A DNA stretch of 64,000 nt from Pseudomonadota bacterium (GTDB lineage Bacteria > Desulfobacterota > Desulfobulbia > Desulfobulbales > Desulfurivibrionaceae), in assembly GCA_018830485.1 (NCBI GenBank), contig JAHJRQ010000011.1, positions 42,350 through 106,349 on the forward strand, written 5' to 3'. Under the pieces are notes generated by a model. That model saw nothing but the letters and a program-made list of their open reading frames with translations, had not been told where the DNA came from and did no database searches. A program made the position numbers and the translations under genes. Of the stretch, positions 41,854-50,672 are shown one piece after another (position 1 is the first letter of the stretch; every line of letters starts with the position of its first letter).

Positions 41854-44800
41854 ATGCCTTCTTTGAGACAATGGAAAGCCACCGTGATGGTGCTGGGGAC
41901 GATTTTCTGCCTGGCCGGAGTATTTTTGTTCTGGGGAATCAGGGCCCGTCATCATGACCTGAAGGCAAGGATTGCCGCGGAGCAGCAGCATATACACAAT
42001 CTGTTCGATCTGACAGTCAAGCACTCCTTTGCTCCGTATCGGCTGCGGATCCACAGCATCACCGTCACCCGGCCCCAGCTTATCGCCGCCCTTGCCACTG
42101 GCGACCGCGCCGCGGTGCTGGCCCAGTGTCTTCCCCTGTACGAGATCTTGCAGCGAGAAAATCCCACCCTGGTGCAATTTCATTTTTACACGCCGGACAA
42201 CCGGTCCTTCCTGCGGGTGCATCAGCCGGAACGCTACGGCGACGATCTTTCCTTCCTCCCCATGGTCGCGGAAACCAATCGCCGGCACAAGCCTCTGGCC
42301 GGGTACGAAACCGGGCGCGATGGTTTTTTTTACCAGATCACCCAGCCCATTTTCGAAGGAAAAACCTACCTCGGCGGCGTTACCCTGGGCTTCAAGGCAG
42401 AGCGGCTTGCGGAGCTTATGGCGCCCGGGCAAGGGGCGCAGATGGCCATGCTGTTTGAGCGGGCCGCCTGGAAAGTGGCGAACCCTTCGACGCCCTATCC
42501 CCTGCAGGAGCTGGGAGATCAGATCCTGCTCCAGTGCTGCGACAATGTCTTTCGGCACCTGCCCGATGATTTTCGTTTTTCCGATGGAAATCTCGCTCCG
42601 CAACACATTCATGGACGCTGGTATGTCTTTGATACCAGGCTGGCTCTGCCGGATTTCAAGGGTGAATCCGTCGGGCGGGTCGCCCTGGCCATTGAAGTGA
42701 CCCAGTTTGTCGAAGAGTTCAACGCCTTTATCGGTTTAAGCATCGTCTTGACCCTTGCGGGGGGGATTGCCGCTTTCCTGGCGCTGCATTTTACCTTTGC
42801 CGCCTCGCATCGGGAACTAACGGCGGCAAATCAGGCCCTTTCTTCTTCCAAGACTGCGCTTGGCAAGAGTTATGCGGAGCTGGAAAAATATCGGCAAAGC
42901 CTTGAGGAGCTCGTGGTCGAGCGGACGGTGGATCTGGCCAAGACCAACGAGGATCTCAACCAGGAGATTCTCGAGCGGGGCCGCATCGAGGAAAGCCTGC
43001 GGCGCAGCGAAAAAAGCCTGGCAAGAGCCCAGAATATCGCCAGGCTCGGATACTGGGAATGGGATGTCACTATAAACAATCTTGTCTGTTCCGAGCAGGC
43101 CTACCGGTTGTTCGGGGTGGGAAAGGAGAGCAGAACCTACACCTATGAAGGCTTTCTCCACTATGTCCATTCCGAGGACAAGGCCCAGGTGCAGGCGTGG
43201 CTGCAGGGTTTGCTGGCAGGCGACTCCTTCGGCAGTCTGGAGTTTCGCATAATCCGCCCGGATGGCGCGGAACGGTATATGCACACCGAGGCCGAGGTCA
43301 AGCGGGACGAGCATGGACGGGCAGTTCATCTCATGGGCATTATCCAGGACATCACCGAGGCGAAGCACGCCACCCAGCAACTGGTGCTGTCGGACAATGT
43401 CTTTGAAAACAGCATCGAAGGCATTGTGATCACCGATGCCGATGGGGTTATTCAACGGATAAACCGGGCTTTCACGGACATTACCGGTTTCGGGGCGCAG
43501 GAGGTGATCGGGCAGAATCCCAGAATCCTCAAGTCGGACCGGCACGGGGAAGATTTTTTTGTCGAGATGTGGCGCGGACTGGTGGAAACCGGGCAGTGGC
43601 AGGGGGAGATCTGGAACCGGCGCAAGGATGGAGAGGTCTATCCCGAGTGGCTGATCATTTCCTCCATCCGCGATGTTCAGGGAAATATCGTGAACTATGT
43701 CGGCGTGTTCCATGACATGACCGAAATCAAGCTGCACGAAGAGCAGTTGCGGTATCAGGCGCACCACGACGCCCTCACCGGCCTGCCCAACCGGGTGCTG
43801 TTCCATGACCGGCTCGGCGTGGCCATGGCCCATGCCCGGCGGGATGAAAACAAGGTGGCGGTCCTGTTTCTCGATCTGGACAATTTCAAACGGATCAACG
43901 ACAGCCTGGGACACACGGTGGGCGACCTGCTGCTCAAGGAGGTGGCGCTCCGGCTTGGCCGCTGCCTGCGGGAGATTGACAGCGTGGCCCGGTACGGCGG
44001 CGACGAGTTCATCGTCTTGTTTGAGGGGGTGGAGCAGGAAGAGGATGTGCTCCTGGCCGCACAGAGAATCATCGAAGCCCTGGCTCCGGTGATCAGCATC
44101 CAGGGGCAGGAGTTCTATCTCACCGTCAGCCTGGGCATTGTTTTTTATCCCGAGGACGGTCAGGATCAGGACACCCTGATCAAAAACGCGGACACCGCCA
44201 TGTACCGCGCCAAGGAAAGCGGCAAGAACACCTACCGGGTTTTCACCCCGGCCATGAACAAGCGGGTCACCGAGTGGCTGGCCATTGAAAACAGCCTGCG
44301 CAAGGCCTTGGATCGCAAGGAGTTTTTTCTGCAGTATCAGCCCAAGGTGGATTTGAACACGGGCAGCATTGTGGGGGTGGAGGCGCTCATCCGCTGGCGC
44401 CATGGCGACGGGGAGATAATCAGTCCGACCGATTTCATTCCCATGGCAGAAGACACCGGGCTTATCGTGGAGATCGGCGATTGGGTCCTTGCCCAGGCCT
44501 GCGCCGATCTTGGCGAGATCCTCGGCAAAGGCTACGGGATCAAGATGTCGGTGAATCTCTCCCCCCGTCAGTTTCGGCAGGATAATCTGCTGGGCAAGAT
44601 CCGGGCTATCCTGTCAGCGGCCGGAATCGGGCCGGAAGGGCTGATTTTTGAGATTACCGAGGGGTCGGTCATGGAAAACGAGCAGAAGGCCATTGTTCTG
44701 CTCGGCGAACTTCGGGGAATGGGGGCGGGAATTTCCATTGATGATTTCGGCACCGGCTATTCCTCGCTATATTACTTGAAGCAGCTGCCCATCGGCGAAT

Positions 44801-45123
44801 TGAAGATAGACCGGCGGTTTGTTCGGGATATCATGGGGCACGGCGATAACGTGGCCATTGTCGCGGCCATCATCGCCATGGCCAAGAGCCTGAATATGCG
44901 GGTGGTGGCCGAAGGGGTGGAAACCGGAGAGCAGCTGCATTTTCTCCGGCGGCACGGCTGTGATGAGATGCAGGGATTTCTGTTCAGCAAGCCGGTGGCC
45001 AAGGAGGCGCTGCTGGAAATGCTCGGTTGCGGGGCACAGCTTGACCCCGAAGCCTATGACAGCAATCCGCAGCAGCCGCTGCCCTTTGTTGCCAAGGCGG
45101 AGGGCGAGGCAACAAAGGTTTGA
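41854..45123 (+). CDS. membrane sensor with two PAS domains, GGDEF and EAL
   Basis: A 1089-residue c-di-GMP enzyme. A membrane helix (about 12-30) leads into a periplasmic sensor domain (about 35-285) and a second helix (about 290-315); then a coiled coil, a PAS domain with SEQAYRLFGVG (about 400-510), a second PAS (about 520-635), a GGDEF domain (about 645-805) and an EAL domain (about 820-1065). Both catalytic motifs are intact: YGGDEFIVL for cyclase, and EALIRW, NLSPRQF and DDFGTGYSSL for phosphodiesterase. The start at 41854 places the Met just before the first helix. Which activity dominates cannot be seen. Confidence 0.9.
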   Translation: MPSLRQWKATVMVLGTIFCLAGVFLFWGIRARHHDLKARIAAEQQHIHNLFDLTVKHSFAPYRLRIHSITVTRPQLIAALATGDRAAVLAQCLPLYEILQRENPTLVQFHFYTPDNRSFLRVHQPERYGDDLSFLPMVAETNRRHKPLAGYETGRDGFFYQITQPIFEGKTYLGGVTLGFKAERLAELMAPGQGAQMAMLFERAAWKVANPSTPYPLQELGDQILLQCCDNVFRHLPDDFRFSDGNLAPQHIHGRWYVFDTRLALPDFKGESVGRVALAIEVTQFVEEFNAFIGLSIVLTLAGGIAAFLALHFTFAASHRELTAANQALSSSKTALGKSYAELEKYRQSLEELVVERTVDLAKTNEDLNQEILERGRIEESLRRSEKSLARAQNIARLGYWEWDVTINNLVCSEQAYRLFGVGKESRTYTYEGFLHYVHSEDKAQVQAWLQGLLAGDSFGSLEFRIIRPDGAERYMHTEAEVKRDEHGRAVHLMGIIQDITEAKHATQQLVLSDNVFENSIEGIVITDADGVIQRINRAFTDITGFGAQEVIGQNPRILKSDRHGEDFFVEMWRGLVETGQWQGEIWNRRKDGEVYPEWLIISSIRDVQGNIVNYVGVFHDMTEIKLHEEQLRYQAHHDALTGLPNRVLFHDRLGVAMAHARRDENKVAVLFLDLDNFKRINDSLGHTVGDLLLKEVALRLGRCLREIDSVARYGGDEFIVLFEGVEQEEDVLLAAQRIIEALAPVISIQGQEFYLTVSLGIVFYPEDGQDQDTLIKNADTAMYRAKESGKNTYRVFTPAMNKRVTEWLAIENSLRKALDRKEFFLQYQPKVDLNTGSIVGVEALIRWRHGDGEIISPTDFIPMAEDTGLIVEIGDWVLAQACADLGEILGKGYGIKMSVNLSPRQFRQDNLLGKIRAILSAAGIGPEGLIFEITEGSVMENEQKAIVLLGELRGMGAGISIDDFGTGYSSLYYLKQLPIGELKIDRRFVRDIMGHGDNVAIVAAIIAMAKSLNMRVVAEGVETGEQLHFLRRHGCDEMQGFLFSKPVAKEALLEMLGCGAQLDPEAYDSNPQQPLPFVAKAEGEATKV

Positions 45124-45134
45124 TCCGTTCCGCG

Positions 45135-46409
45135 TTATCGGTACAGCAGTTCGAACCGTTCCCAGAAATCCGGGAATGATTTTATCACGCACCCTTCTTC
45201 CTTGATGCGGACCCCGGGCACCACCAACCCGGCCACGCCAAAGCTCATGGCGATGCGGTGGTCGTTGTAGGTGTCGATCTCCGCCCCATGCAGGGGGCTG
45301 TTTGCCTCCCGGCCTGCGATGATCATGGCGTCGGGCCGTTCCTCTGTCTTGATCCCCAGCTTGGCCAGTTCCGTGACCATGACATGGAGCCGGTCGCACT
45401 CCTTGATCCGCAGATGGGCGATGTTTTTGATCACCGTCCTTCCCTTGGCGAAGCCGGCAACCACGGCCAGGGTGGGGACCACGTCCGGGCAGTCGCCCAT
45501 GTCCACCTCAACCCCGCGCAGCTCCTTGCTGCCGGTCACGGTGATGCCCGCAGCGGTTCGCTCCACCCCGCAGCCCATCCGGGCCAGGATATCCACCAAC
45601 ACCGCGTCTCCTTGCAGCGAGGGCGAGGGCACGTTGGCCACGGTCACCCGTCCGCCTGTCACTGCGGCGGCGGCCCAAAAGTAGGAGGCGCTGGAAGCGT
45701 CGCCCTCCACCGCATAGTTTCTGGCCTGGTAGCAGCCCTGGGGGATGAGAAAGTGATTGAGCCCCGCATTGGCCGTTACCGCAATGCCGAAATCCTGCAT
45801 CACGGCCAGGGTCATGGTGACATAGGGCTTGGAAAGAACCTCTCCGGCAACCAAAAGCTCTGCGGGTTGCGCGGCATAGGGCGCGACCAGGAGCAGGGAG
45901 GAAAGATACTGGCTGCTCTTGCCTTCCGGCAGCAGGGTCTTGCCGCCCTTGATGCCGTGGGCCGCGATGGTCACCGGCGGGCAGCCCGTATTGTGGATGC
46001 TGCGGATATCGACACCCCAGCCGGACAGGGCTTCCATCAGGGGCTTGATCGGCCGCTCGTGCATGCGCGTATCGCCGTTGATGGTAAAGTCTCCGTGGCC
46101 CAAGGCGGCAACCGAGGTGAGAAAGCGGGTGGCCGTGCCGTTGTTGCCCAGGAATATTTCCTGGCTCGGCGTGGCGATGGCGCCGCCTAAGCCCAAGACC
46201 CGCCACTGCTCCTGGCCGGGCGCAACGGTGATGCCCATGGCAGCCAGGGCATGGGAGGTGTATTCGGTGTCCTCGCTGGCCAGGGGGTATTGCAGGGTGC
46301 TTTCCCCGTTTGCCAGGGCTGCGGCAATGAGGGCCCGCTGGGTCAGGCTCTTGGAGCCGGGCACGGTAAGGGTGGTGTCGGTGGTGGCAAGGGGGCGGAT
46401 TTCTTTCAT
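45135..46409 (-). CDS. aroA: 3-phosphoshikimate 1-carboxyvinyltransferase (EPSP synthase)
   Basis: Joins shikimate 3-phosphate and phosphoenolpyruvate in the pathway to aromatic amino acids. The 424-residue protein shows GSKSLTQRALIAAALANG near 19, NNGTATRFLTSVAALG near 88, the Lys in GGKTLLPEGKSSQYLSSLL near 155, RIKECDRLHVM near 332 and DTYNDHRIAMSFGVAGL near 383. NGTATRF rather than NAGTA marks a less common EPSPS variant. It ends a run aroD-aroE-aroA on the minus strand, 13 bases after aroE. Confidence 0.95.
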   Translation of the reverse strand: MKEIRPLATTDTTLTVPGSKSLTQRALIAAALANGESTLQYPLASEDTEYTSHALAAMGITVAPGQEQWRVLGLGGAIATPSQEIFLGNNGTATRFLTSVAALGHGDFTINGDTRMHERPIKPLMEALSGWGVDIRSIHNTGCPPVTIAAHGIKGGKTLLPEGKSSQYLSSLLLVAPYAAQPAELLVAGEVLSKPYVTMTLAVMQDFGIAVTANAGLNHFLIPQGCYQARNYAVEGDASSASYFWAAAAVTGGRVTVANVPSPSLQGDAVLVDILARMGCGVERTAAGITVTGSKELRGVEVDMGDCPDVVPTLAVVAGFAKGRTVIKNIAHLRIKECDRLHVMVTELAKLGIKTEERPDAMIIAGREANSPLHGAEIDTYNDHRIAMSFGVAGLVVPGVRIKEEGCVIKSFPDFWERFELLYR

Positions 46410-46422
46410 GATCAGGCAATTA

Positions 46423-47244
46423 TTAGGGGTTACAGCCTAAGCTGGTGAGCAGGCTCTGGCGCATCACTTCCACCGGGGCCTGTTGGCCGGTCCAGAGTTC
46501 AAACTGGGCCGCGCCCTGATAGAGTAGCATGGCAAGGCCGTTGATGGTTTGGCAGCCTGCCAGCTCTGCCGCCTGGAACAGGCGGGTTTTCAGGGGGGCA
46601 TAGACGATGTCCATGACCACTTGGAAGTTGACCAGGGCTTCGCTGGCAATGGGCAGCAGGTCGTGCTGGGCGCCCATGCCCATGGAGGTGGCGTTTATGA
46701 GGATGTCGGCCTTGACGCTGTCGGCCTCGGCCAGGGGCAGCCAGGGGCAGGCGAGGAGCTTTGCCAGGGCCTGGCCCTTTTCCGGGGTCCGGCTGGCAAT
46801 GGTGAGGGAGGCCCCGGCCTCGAGCAGGCCAAAGCCGATGGCCCGCGCCGAACCGCCGGCGCCCAGGAGCAGCACCGAAGCGCCCTGGAGGCTGATCTTT
46901 TCGCTCAAGGCCCGGTTGGCCCCGATCCAGTCGGTGTTGGCTCCGTGGATAGCGTTGTTGCTGATGACCAGGGTGTTCACTGCGCCGATTTTTTCGGCAA
47001 CCGGGTCGATGGAGTCGAGATGCGGGATCACCGCCTGCTTGTGGGGGATGGTGACACTTACCCCCTTGACGCCCAAGGCGCGCAACCCGGTCATGGCCCG
47101 GGCGACATCCTGTACAACAAAGGGCAGATACGCTTTGTTCAGGCCAAGGGCGCCAAAGGCTCCATTGTGCATGGCCGGGCTCAGGCTGTGTCCAACCGGG
47201 TTGCCCATGATCCCGTAAAGTTCGGTGGTGCCGTTAATTTCCAT
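46423..47244 (-). CDS. aroE: shikimate dehydrogenase
   Basis: Reduces 3-dehydroshikimate to shikimate with NADPH. The 273-residue protein has the substrate site GNPVGHSLSPAMHN at 13-26, VTIPHKQAVIPHLD near 62 with the catalytic Lys, NTDWIGA near 102 and the nucleotide loop LGAGGSARAIGFGLLEAG near 128. The start at 47244 overlaps the aroD 3' end by 11 bases, so the two are translationally coupled. Length is normal. Confidence 0.94.
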   Translation of the reverse strand: MEINGTTELYGIMGNPVGHSLSPAMHNGAFGALGLNKAYLPFVVQDVARAMTGLRALGVKGVSVTIPHKQAVIPHLDSIDPVAEKIGAVNTLVISNNAIHGANTDWIGANRALSEKISLQGASVLLLGAGGSARAIGFGLLEAGASLTIASRTPEKGQALAKLLACPWLPLAEADSVKADILINATSMGMGAQHDLLPIASEALVNFQVVMDIVYAPLKTRLFQAAELAGCQTINGLAMLLYQGAAQFELWTGQQAPVEVMRQSLLTSLGCNP

Positions 47245-47944
47245 GGCCAAGTTCCGTGAAGATGCGGCGCAGGGACGGGGCGGGGAGCTGGCCGGGCGCG
47301 GTGGTGGGGCCGTTGTCCGGGGCGGCATAGGTCATGTAGCCGCCCAGATCCGTGGTGGCCACCCGGCTGATCATGCCCAGCGGGCCCATGCAGAAGGCGA
47401 TGAGGGGGAAACCCAGCTCGGCGGCCTGTTCCTGCAGGGCAAGCACCCGGAACACATCCTGAAAACAGCGGGCCGTGGTGACGATCTTGCCGATGTCCGC
47501 GCCGCTTCGGCATTGGCGCTGGAAGATTTCGCTCAGCGCCTGCTTGGAGGCGGTGCACTTGAAATCATGCCAGGAGACGATGGTCTGGCAGTTGTTTGCC
47601 CGGGCCGCAGCAATAAGTTCGGTGGCCAGGGTGGGATCGGCGTTGAGTTCGATGTCCACATAGGATGCCCCTGCTTGCGCCGCCTGTTTGAGCAGCGCGA
47701 TGCGGGTCATCTCTTCGGCCGCGCAGTTGCCGCCTTCCCAGGTGGGTCGGTTGGTGAACAGCAGGGGTTTGCTCAGACCTTCGAGAAAAAGCGGGATATC
47801 CGGGTCGGTCATGGAGTCCAACCGGATCTCGATGACATCGGCCACTGCTTGGGAGTTTTTGGCCAAGGTCAGCGCTTGGGCCTGGTCGGCTGCGGCGATG
47901 GAGACGCAGAGGCGGCGCACTGCACTGGGCGTGGTGTTTGGCAT
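47234..47944 (-). CDS. aroD: 3-dehydroquinate dehydratase, type I
   Basis: Converts 3-dehydroquinate to 3-dehydroshikimate through a Schiff base. The 236-residue protein belongs to the type I class: EIRLDSM near 40, FTNRPTWEGG near 63, the catalytic His in IVSWHDF near 122 and the Schiff-base Lys in GADIGKIVTTA near 148. It is the first gene of the aroD-aroE-aroA operon. Bases 47945-48070 before it contain an AT-rich stretch that may hold the promoter. Confidence 0.93.
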   Translation of the reverse strand: MPNTTPSAVRRLCVSIAAADQAQALTLAKNSQAVADVIEIRLDSMTDPDIPLFLEGLSKPLLFTNRPTWEGGNCAAEEMTRIALLKQAAQAGASYVDIELNADPTLATELIAAARANNCQTIVSWHDFKCTASKQALSEIFQRQCRSGADIGKIVTTARCFQDVFRVLALQEQAAELGFPLIAFCMGPLGMISRVATTDLGGYMTYAAPDNGPTTAPGQLPAPSLRRIFTELGHGN

Positions 47945-48070
47945 GGTTTGCTCCGGAAAAAAAAGACTGAAAGACGCTATGCAATAATGCGCAATAATTT
48001 TAGAATGAAAAGAGACGCGTAACTGTTTATTTTCTCGCCAAGACGCAGAGGCCGCGAAGAAAAATCTTTT

Positions 48071-48225
48071 ATGTCAGCCTCTTGCAAAATGAGGATTAAT
48101 GTCCACGAGCCGTCATTCCCGCGCAGGCGGGAATCCATAACACGCTGAATTTACAAAGCTGGATTCCCGATAAAAGGACTCGGGAATGACGGTGGGGTTA
48201 TTTTGCAAGAGCCTCATGTCAGCCT
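48071..48225. mobile_element. MITE with terminal inverted repeats and 10-base target duplication
   Basis: The decamer ATGTCAGCCT occurs at 48071-48080 and again at 48216-48225. Between them lies a 135-base element with CTCTTGCAAAAT at the left and ATTTTGCAAGAG at the right (exact 12-base inverted repeats, the left one sharing two bases with the duplication). The interior holds two copies of the GTCATTCCCG palindrome (CCGTCATTCCCGCGCAGGCGGGAATCC and ACTCGGGAATGACGG). No gene is inside, so it would need a transposase from elsewhere. Confidence 0.8.
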
Positions 48226-48367
48226 GTTATCTTTGCGCGCTCAGCGTCTTTGCGAGAGATTTTCAATCTTATTGCAAGTTCATCAATAACGAAAAGCAAA
48301 ACTATTCCATCGCGGACCGCTTGTCAACAGGCATGAGCGGAGTGCGCCTGCCGGGAGGAGATGCAGC

Positions 48368-48904
48368 ATGTACCGATTGTTTGTCGCCATTGATCTGCCG
48401 CCGGATATCGTGGCCCGGCTGCAGGAGCTCTGCTATGGGGTGCCCGGCGCAAAGTGGATGCAGCCGGAGCAGATGCACCTGACCCTGCGCTTCATCGGCG
48501 CGGTGGATGGCGGGGTTTTCCGGGATATCAGGGAGGGGCTTGCCGGAATCAAGGCGCCTGGGTTTTCGTTACAGGTCAAGGGATTGGGCTTTTTCCCGAC
48601 CAGGAAGAGCCCCAGGGTGCTCTGGGCCGGGCTTGCGCCGGTGGAGCAGGTGAGCGGGCTGCGCAACAGGATCGAGAACCTCCTTGTCGGCATGGGGCTT
48701 GAACCGGAGGGCCGCAAGTATTCTCCGCACATCACCCTGGCCCGACTGCACGACACCCCTATTCCTAAATTGGGCCGCTTTCTGGCCGGAAACAGCCTCT
48801 TTGCCACGGAACCGTTTCCGGTCTCTGAGTTTCACCTCTATTCCAGCGAACTGACCGCGAAAGGCGCTTTTCATACCATCGAAGCGTCCTATCCCCTGCG
48901 GTAA
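48368..48904 (+). CDS. thpR: RNA 2',3'-cyclic phosphodiesterase (ThpR/LigT)
   Basis: A 178-residue protein of the 2H phosphoesterase family that opens 2',3'-cyclic phosphates on RNA ends. Both HxTx catalytic motifs are present: HLTLRF near residue 38 and HITLARL near 121. FVAIDLPPDIV at the N-terminus and VSEFHLYSSELTAKG near the end are typical. GGAGGAG lies before the ATG at 48368. The TAA stop is inside the left arm of the palindrome that follows. Confidence 0.92.
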   Translation: MYRLFVAIDLPPDIVARLQELCYGVPGAKWMQPEQMHLTLRFIGAVDGGVFRDIREGLAGIKAPGFSLQVKGLGFFPTRKSPRVLWAGLAPVEQVSGLRNRIENLLVGMGLEPEGRKYSPHITLARLHDTPIPKLGRFLAGNSLFATEPFPVSEFHLYSSELTAKGAFHTIEASYPLR

Positions 48905-49006
48905 CTGCCCAGCAGCACCACATCTGCTTCGTCATCGGCCTGCTCGTGTGCGAAAGCACTCTTCGCAGGCCTCTTCCTCGCATTTGCGGCGCTGCTGGGC
49001 AGTTAC
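48901..49006. repeat. palindromic repeat, family A, copy 2, with perfect 16-base inverted ends
   Basis: GTAACTGCCCAGCAGC at 48901-48916 is the exact reverse complement of GCTGCTGGGCAGTTAC at 48991-49006. The interior matches the zwf-pgl spacer at 1440-1540. The element overlaps the thpR stop codon and lies between the convergent thpR and ispDF genes, so as RNA it could end transcription from both sides. Confidence 0.85.
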
Positions 49007-49038
49007 CGTCTTGGATTTCTAGTTATTCTGTAAATCTC

Positions 49039-50217
49039 TCAGGCGGGCTGGCTTGCCATCAGCACCACGGCGTGGGCGCTGATTCCTTCCTCCCGGCCGG
49101 TGTAGCCCATCTGTTCCGTGGTGGAGGCCTTGAGGTTGATGGCCTCAGGCTCCACCCGGCAGGCCTCGGCAAGGATTGTTTGCATGGCCGGGAAATGGGG
49201 GGCGAGCTTGGGGCGTTGAGCCACCACGGTGATGTCACCGTTACACAGGCGGAAATGGTTTTCCGCGGCCAAACCGATCACATGCCTGAGCAGTTTGATG
49301 CTGGAAATCCCCTTGTACTGGGGGTCGCTGTCCGGGAAATGGCGGCCGATGTCGCCGGCCCCGATGGCGCCCAGGATGGCGTCGCACAGGGCATGGGTGA
49401 GGACGTCGGCGTCCGAGTGGCCCAGCAGCCCCAGTTCGTGGGGGATTTCCATGCCGCCCAGGATCAGGGCTCTGCCCGCGACCAGCCGGTGGGCGTCAAA
49501 GCCGTGGCCGATGCGCATGTGCGGGGGGGGCTGCTGTTTCATGAGAATGGCCTCCGCCATGAGCAGATCATCCGGGCGGGTGATCTTGAGGTTGGTTTCC
49601 GAGCCCTCCACAACCACGACGGGCCAGCCGCCGTGCTCAAGAAGGGACGCCTCGTCCGTGCCGACAAACCCGTCTTGATCCGCCTTGGCAAAGGCTTCTT
49701 TGAGAAGGTCGGTGCGGACCGCCTGGGGGGTTTGCGCCTGCCAGAGCCCATCCCGTTTCACGGTGTGACGGATGGCGGTGTCCGCAGCCACCGCCTTGAG
49801 GGTGTCCTTCACCGGCACCGCCAGGATGGCACCGCCTGTGTGTGCGGCGGCATCGAGGCAGCGCTGGATGTCTTTTGGGATGATGAGGGGCCGGGCGCCG
49901 TCGTGCACCGCCACCAGGGGGGAATCGTCCGGTACCCGGGCCAGGCCGATGCGCACCGAATCCTGGCGGAGCGTGCCGCCAATCACCACGGTGCAGCGGT
50001 CATCGAGCTGATACTGGGTGAGGAGCGCCTGGGTGTGCTCCCGGTGCTCCGCCGGGGCCACCACGATGATGGCCTCGATGGCGGGGATCTGATAAAAGGC
50101 GCGGATAGTGTGGATCAGGATGGGAACGCCAAGCAGTTCGCTGAACTGCTTGGGGGTGGAGGTTCCCATGCGTAACCCTGCGCCGCCCGCGGCAATGATC
50201 GCTGTTGCTTTCTGCAT
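49039..50217 (-). CDS. ispDF: bifunctional IspD/IspF isoprenoid enzyme
   Basis: A 392-residue fusion of two MEP-pathway enzymes. Residues 1-230 are IspD (cytidylyltransferase): AIIAAGGAGLRMG at the start, HDGARPLI near 104, VPVKDTLK near 136. Residues about 234-392 are IspF (MECDP synthase): IGHGFDAHRL with zinc ligands, LGHSDADVLTHALCDAILGA and the late ASTTEQMGYTGREEGI. The fusion would convert MEP to CDP-ME and later CDP-MEP to the cyclodiphosphate; IspE, the step between, is not here. It begins 17 bases after the 3' end of the RNase P RNA gene. Confidence 0.95.
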   Translation of the reverse strand: MQKATAIIAAGGAGLRMGTSTPKQFSELLGVPILIHTIRAFYQIPAIEAIIVVAPAEHREHTQALLTQYQLDDRCTVVIGGTLRQDSVRIGLARVPDDSPLVAVHDGARPLIIPKDIQRCLDAAAHTGGAILAVPVKDTLKAVAADTAIRHTVKRDGLWQAQTPQAVRTDLLKEAFAKADQDGFVGTDEASLLEHGGWPVVVVEGSETNLKITRPDDLLMAEAILMKQQPPPHMRIGHGFDAHRLVAGRALILGGMEIPHELGLLGHSDADVLTHALCDAILGAIGAGDIGRHFPDSDPQYKGISSIKLLRHVIGLAAENHFRLCNGDITVVAQRPKLAPHFPAMQTILAEACRVEPEAINLKASTTEQMGYTGREEGISAHAVVLMASQPA

Positions 50218-50219
50218 GG

Positions 50220-50236
50220 TCGAGATAAAAAAAGGG
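50220..50236 (-). terminator. T-run terminator at the rnpB 3' end
   Basis: On the minus strand the final RNase P RNA stem (GCCCACTCCC) runs straight into TTTTTTTATC. This is the normal end of rnpB transcripts and lies right before ispDF. Confidence 0.6.
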
Positions 50237-50586
50237 AGTGGGCTGTAAGCCGGATTCTGTACCCCTTTGCAGGGGCCATGATCATTTCTCTGTGGATGCC
50301 GGTTGCCCGGCATCTCTTGCAACCTACCCGGAAGCTTCGGGCGGGCCGCCCTCAAACGCTTCCCTATTTGGTTTTGCTCCAGGAGGGGTTTGCCGTGCCT
50401 TGCGTGTCGCCACGCAAGCGGTGGGCTCTTACCCCACCTTTTCACCCTTACCGGTTGCCCGGCGGTTTGTTTTCTGTGGCACTTTCCTCGGGGTCGCCCC
50501 CAGTTCGCGTTACGAACCTCCTTGCCCTGCGGAGTCCGGACTTTCCTCCGGCGGCAATTGCCGCCGGCGATCATGCGCCCACTCCC
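50234..50586 (-). ncRNA. rnpB: RNase P RNA (bacterial class A)
   Basis: The minus strand carries the conserved RNase P RNA landmarks in order: GAGGAAAGTCCGGACTCC near the 5' end, GCGACCCCGAGGAAAGTGCCACAGAAA, the GGTAAGGGTGAAAAGGTGGGGTAAGAGCCCACC block, and ACAGAATCCGGCTTACAG near the 3' end. The ends pair as GAGTGGGC with GCCCACTC. The length of about 353 bases fits class A RNA. It cuts the 5' leader from pre-tRNAs together with the RnpA protein. Confidence 0.97.
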
Positions 50587-50672
50587 ACACTGCTACAACT
50601 ACAAGCAGAATCGGAAAAGGTCAAGAAACCCTTCCGCAATCCTGCCGGAATTCTCTGCGCCGGCCGGATGTG

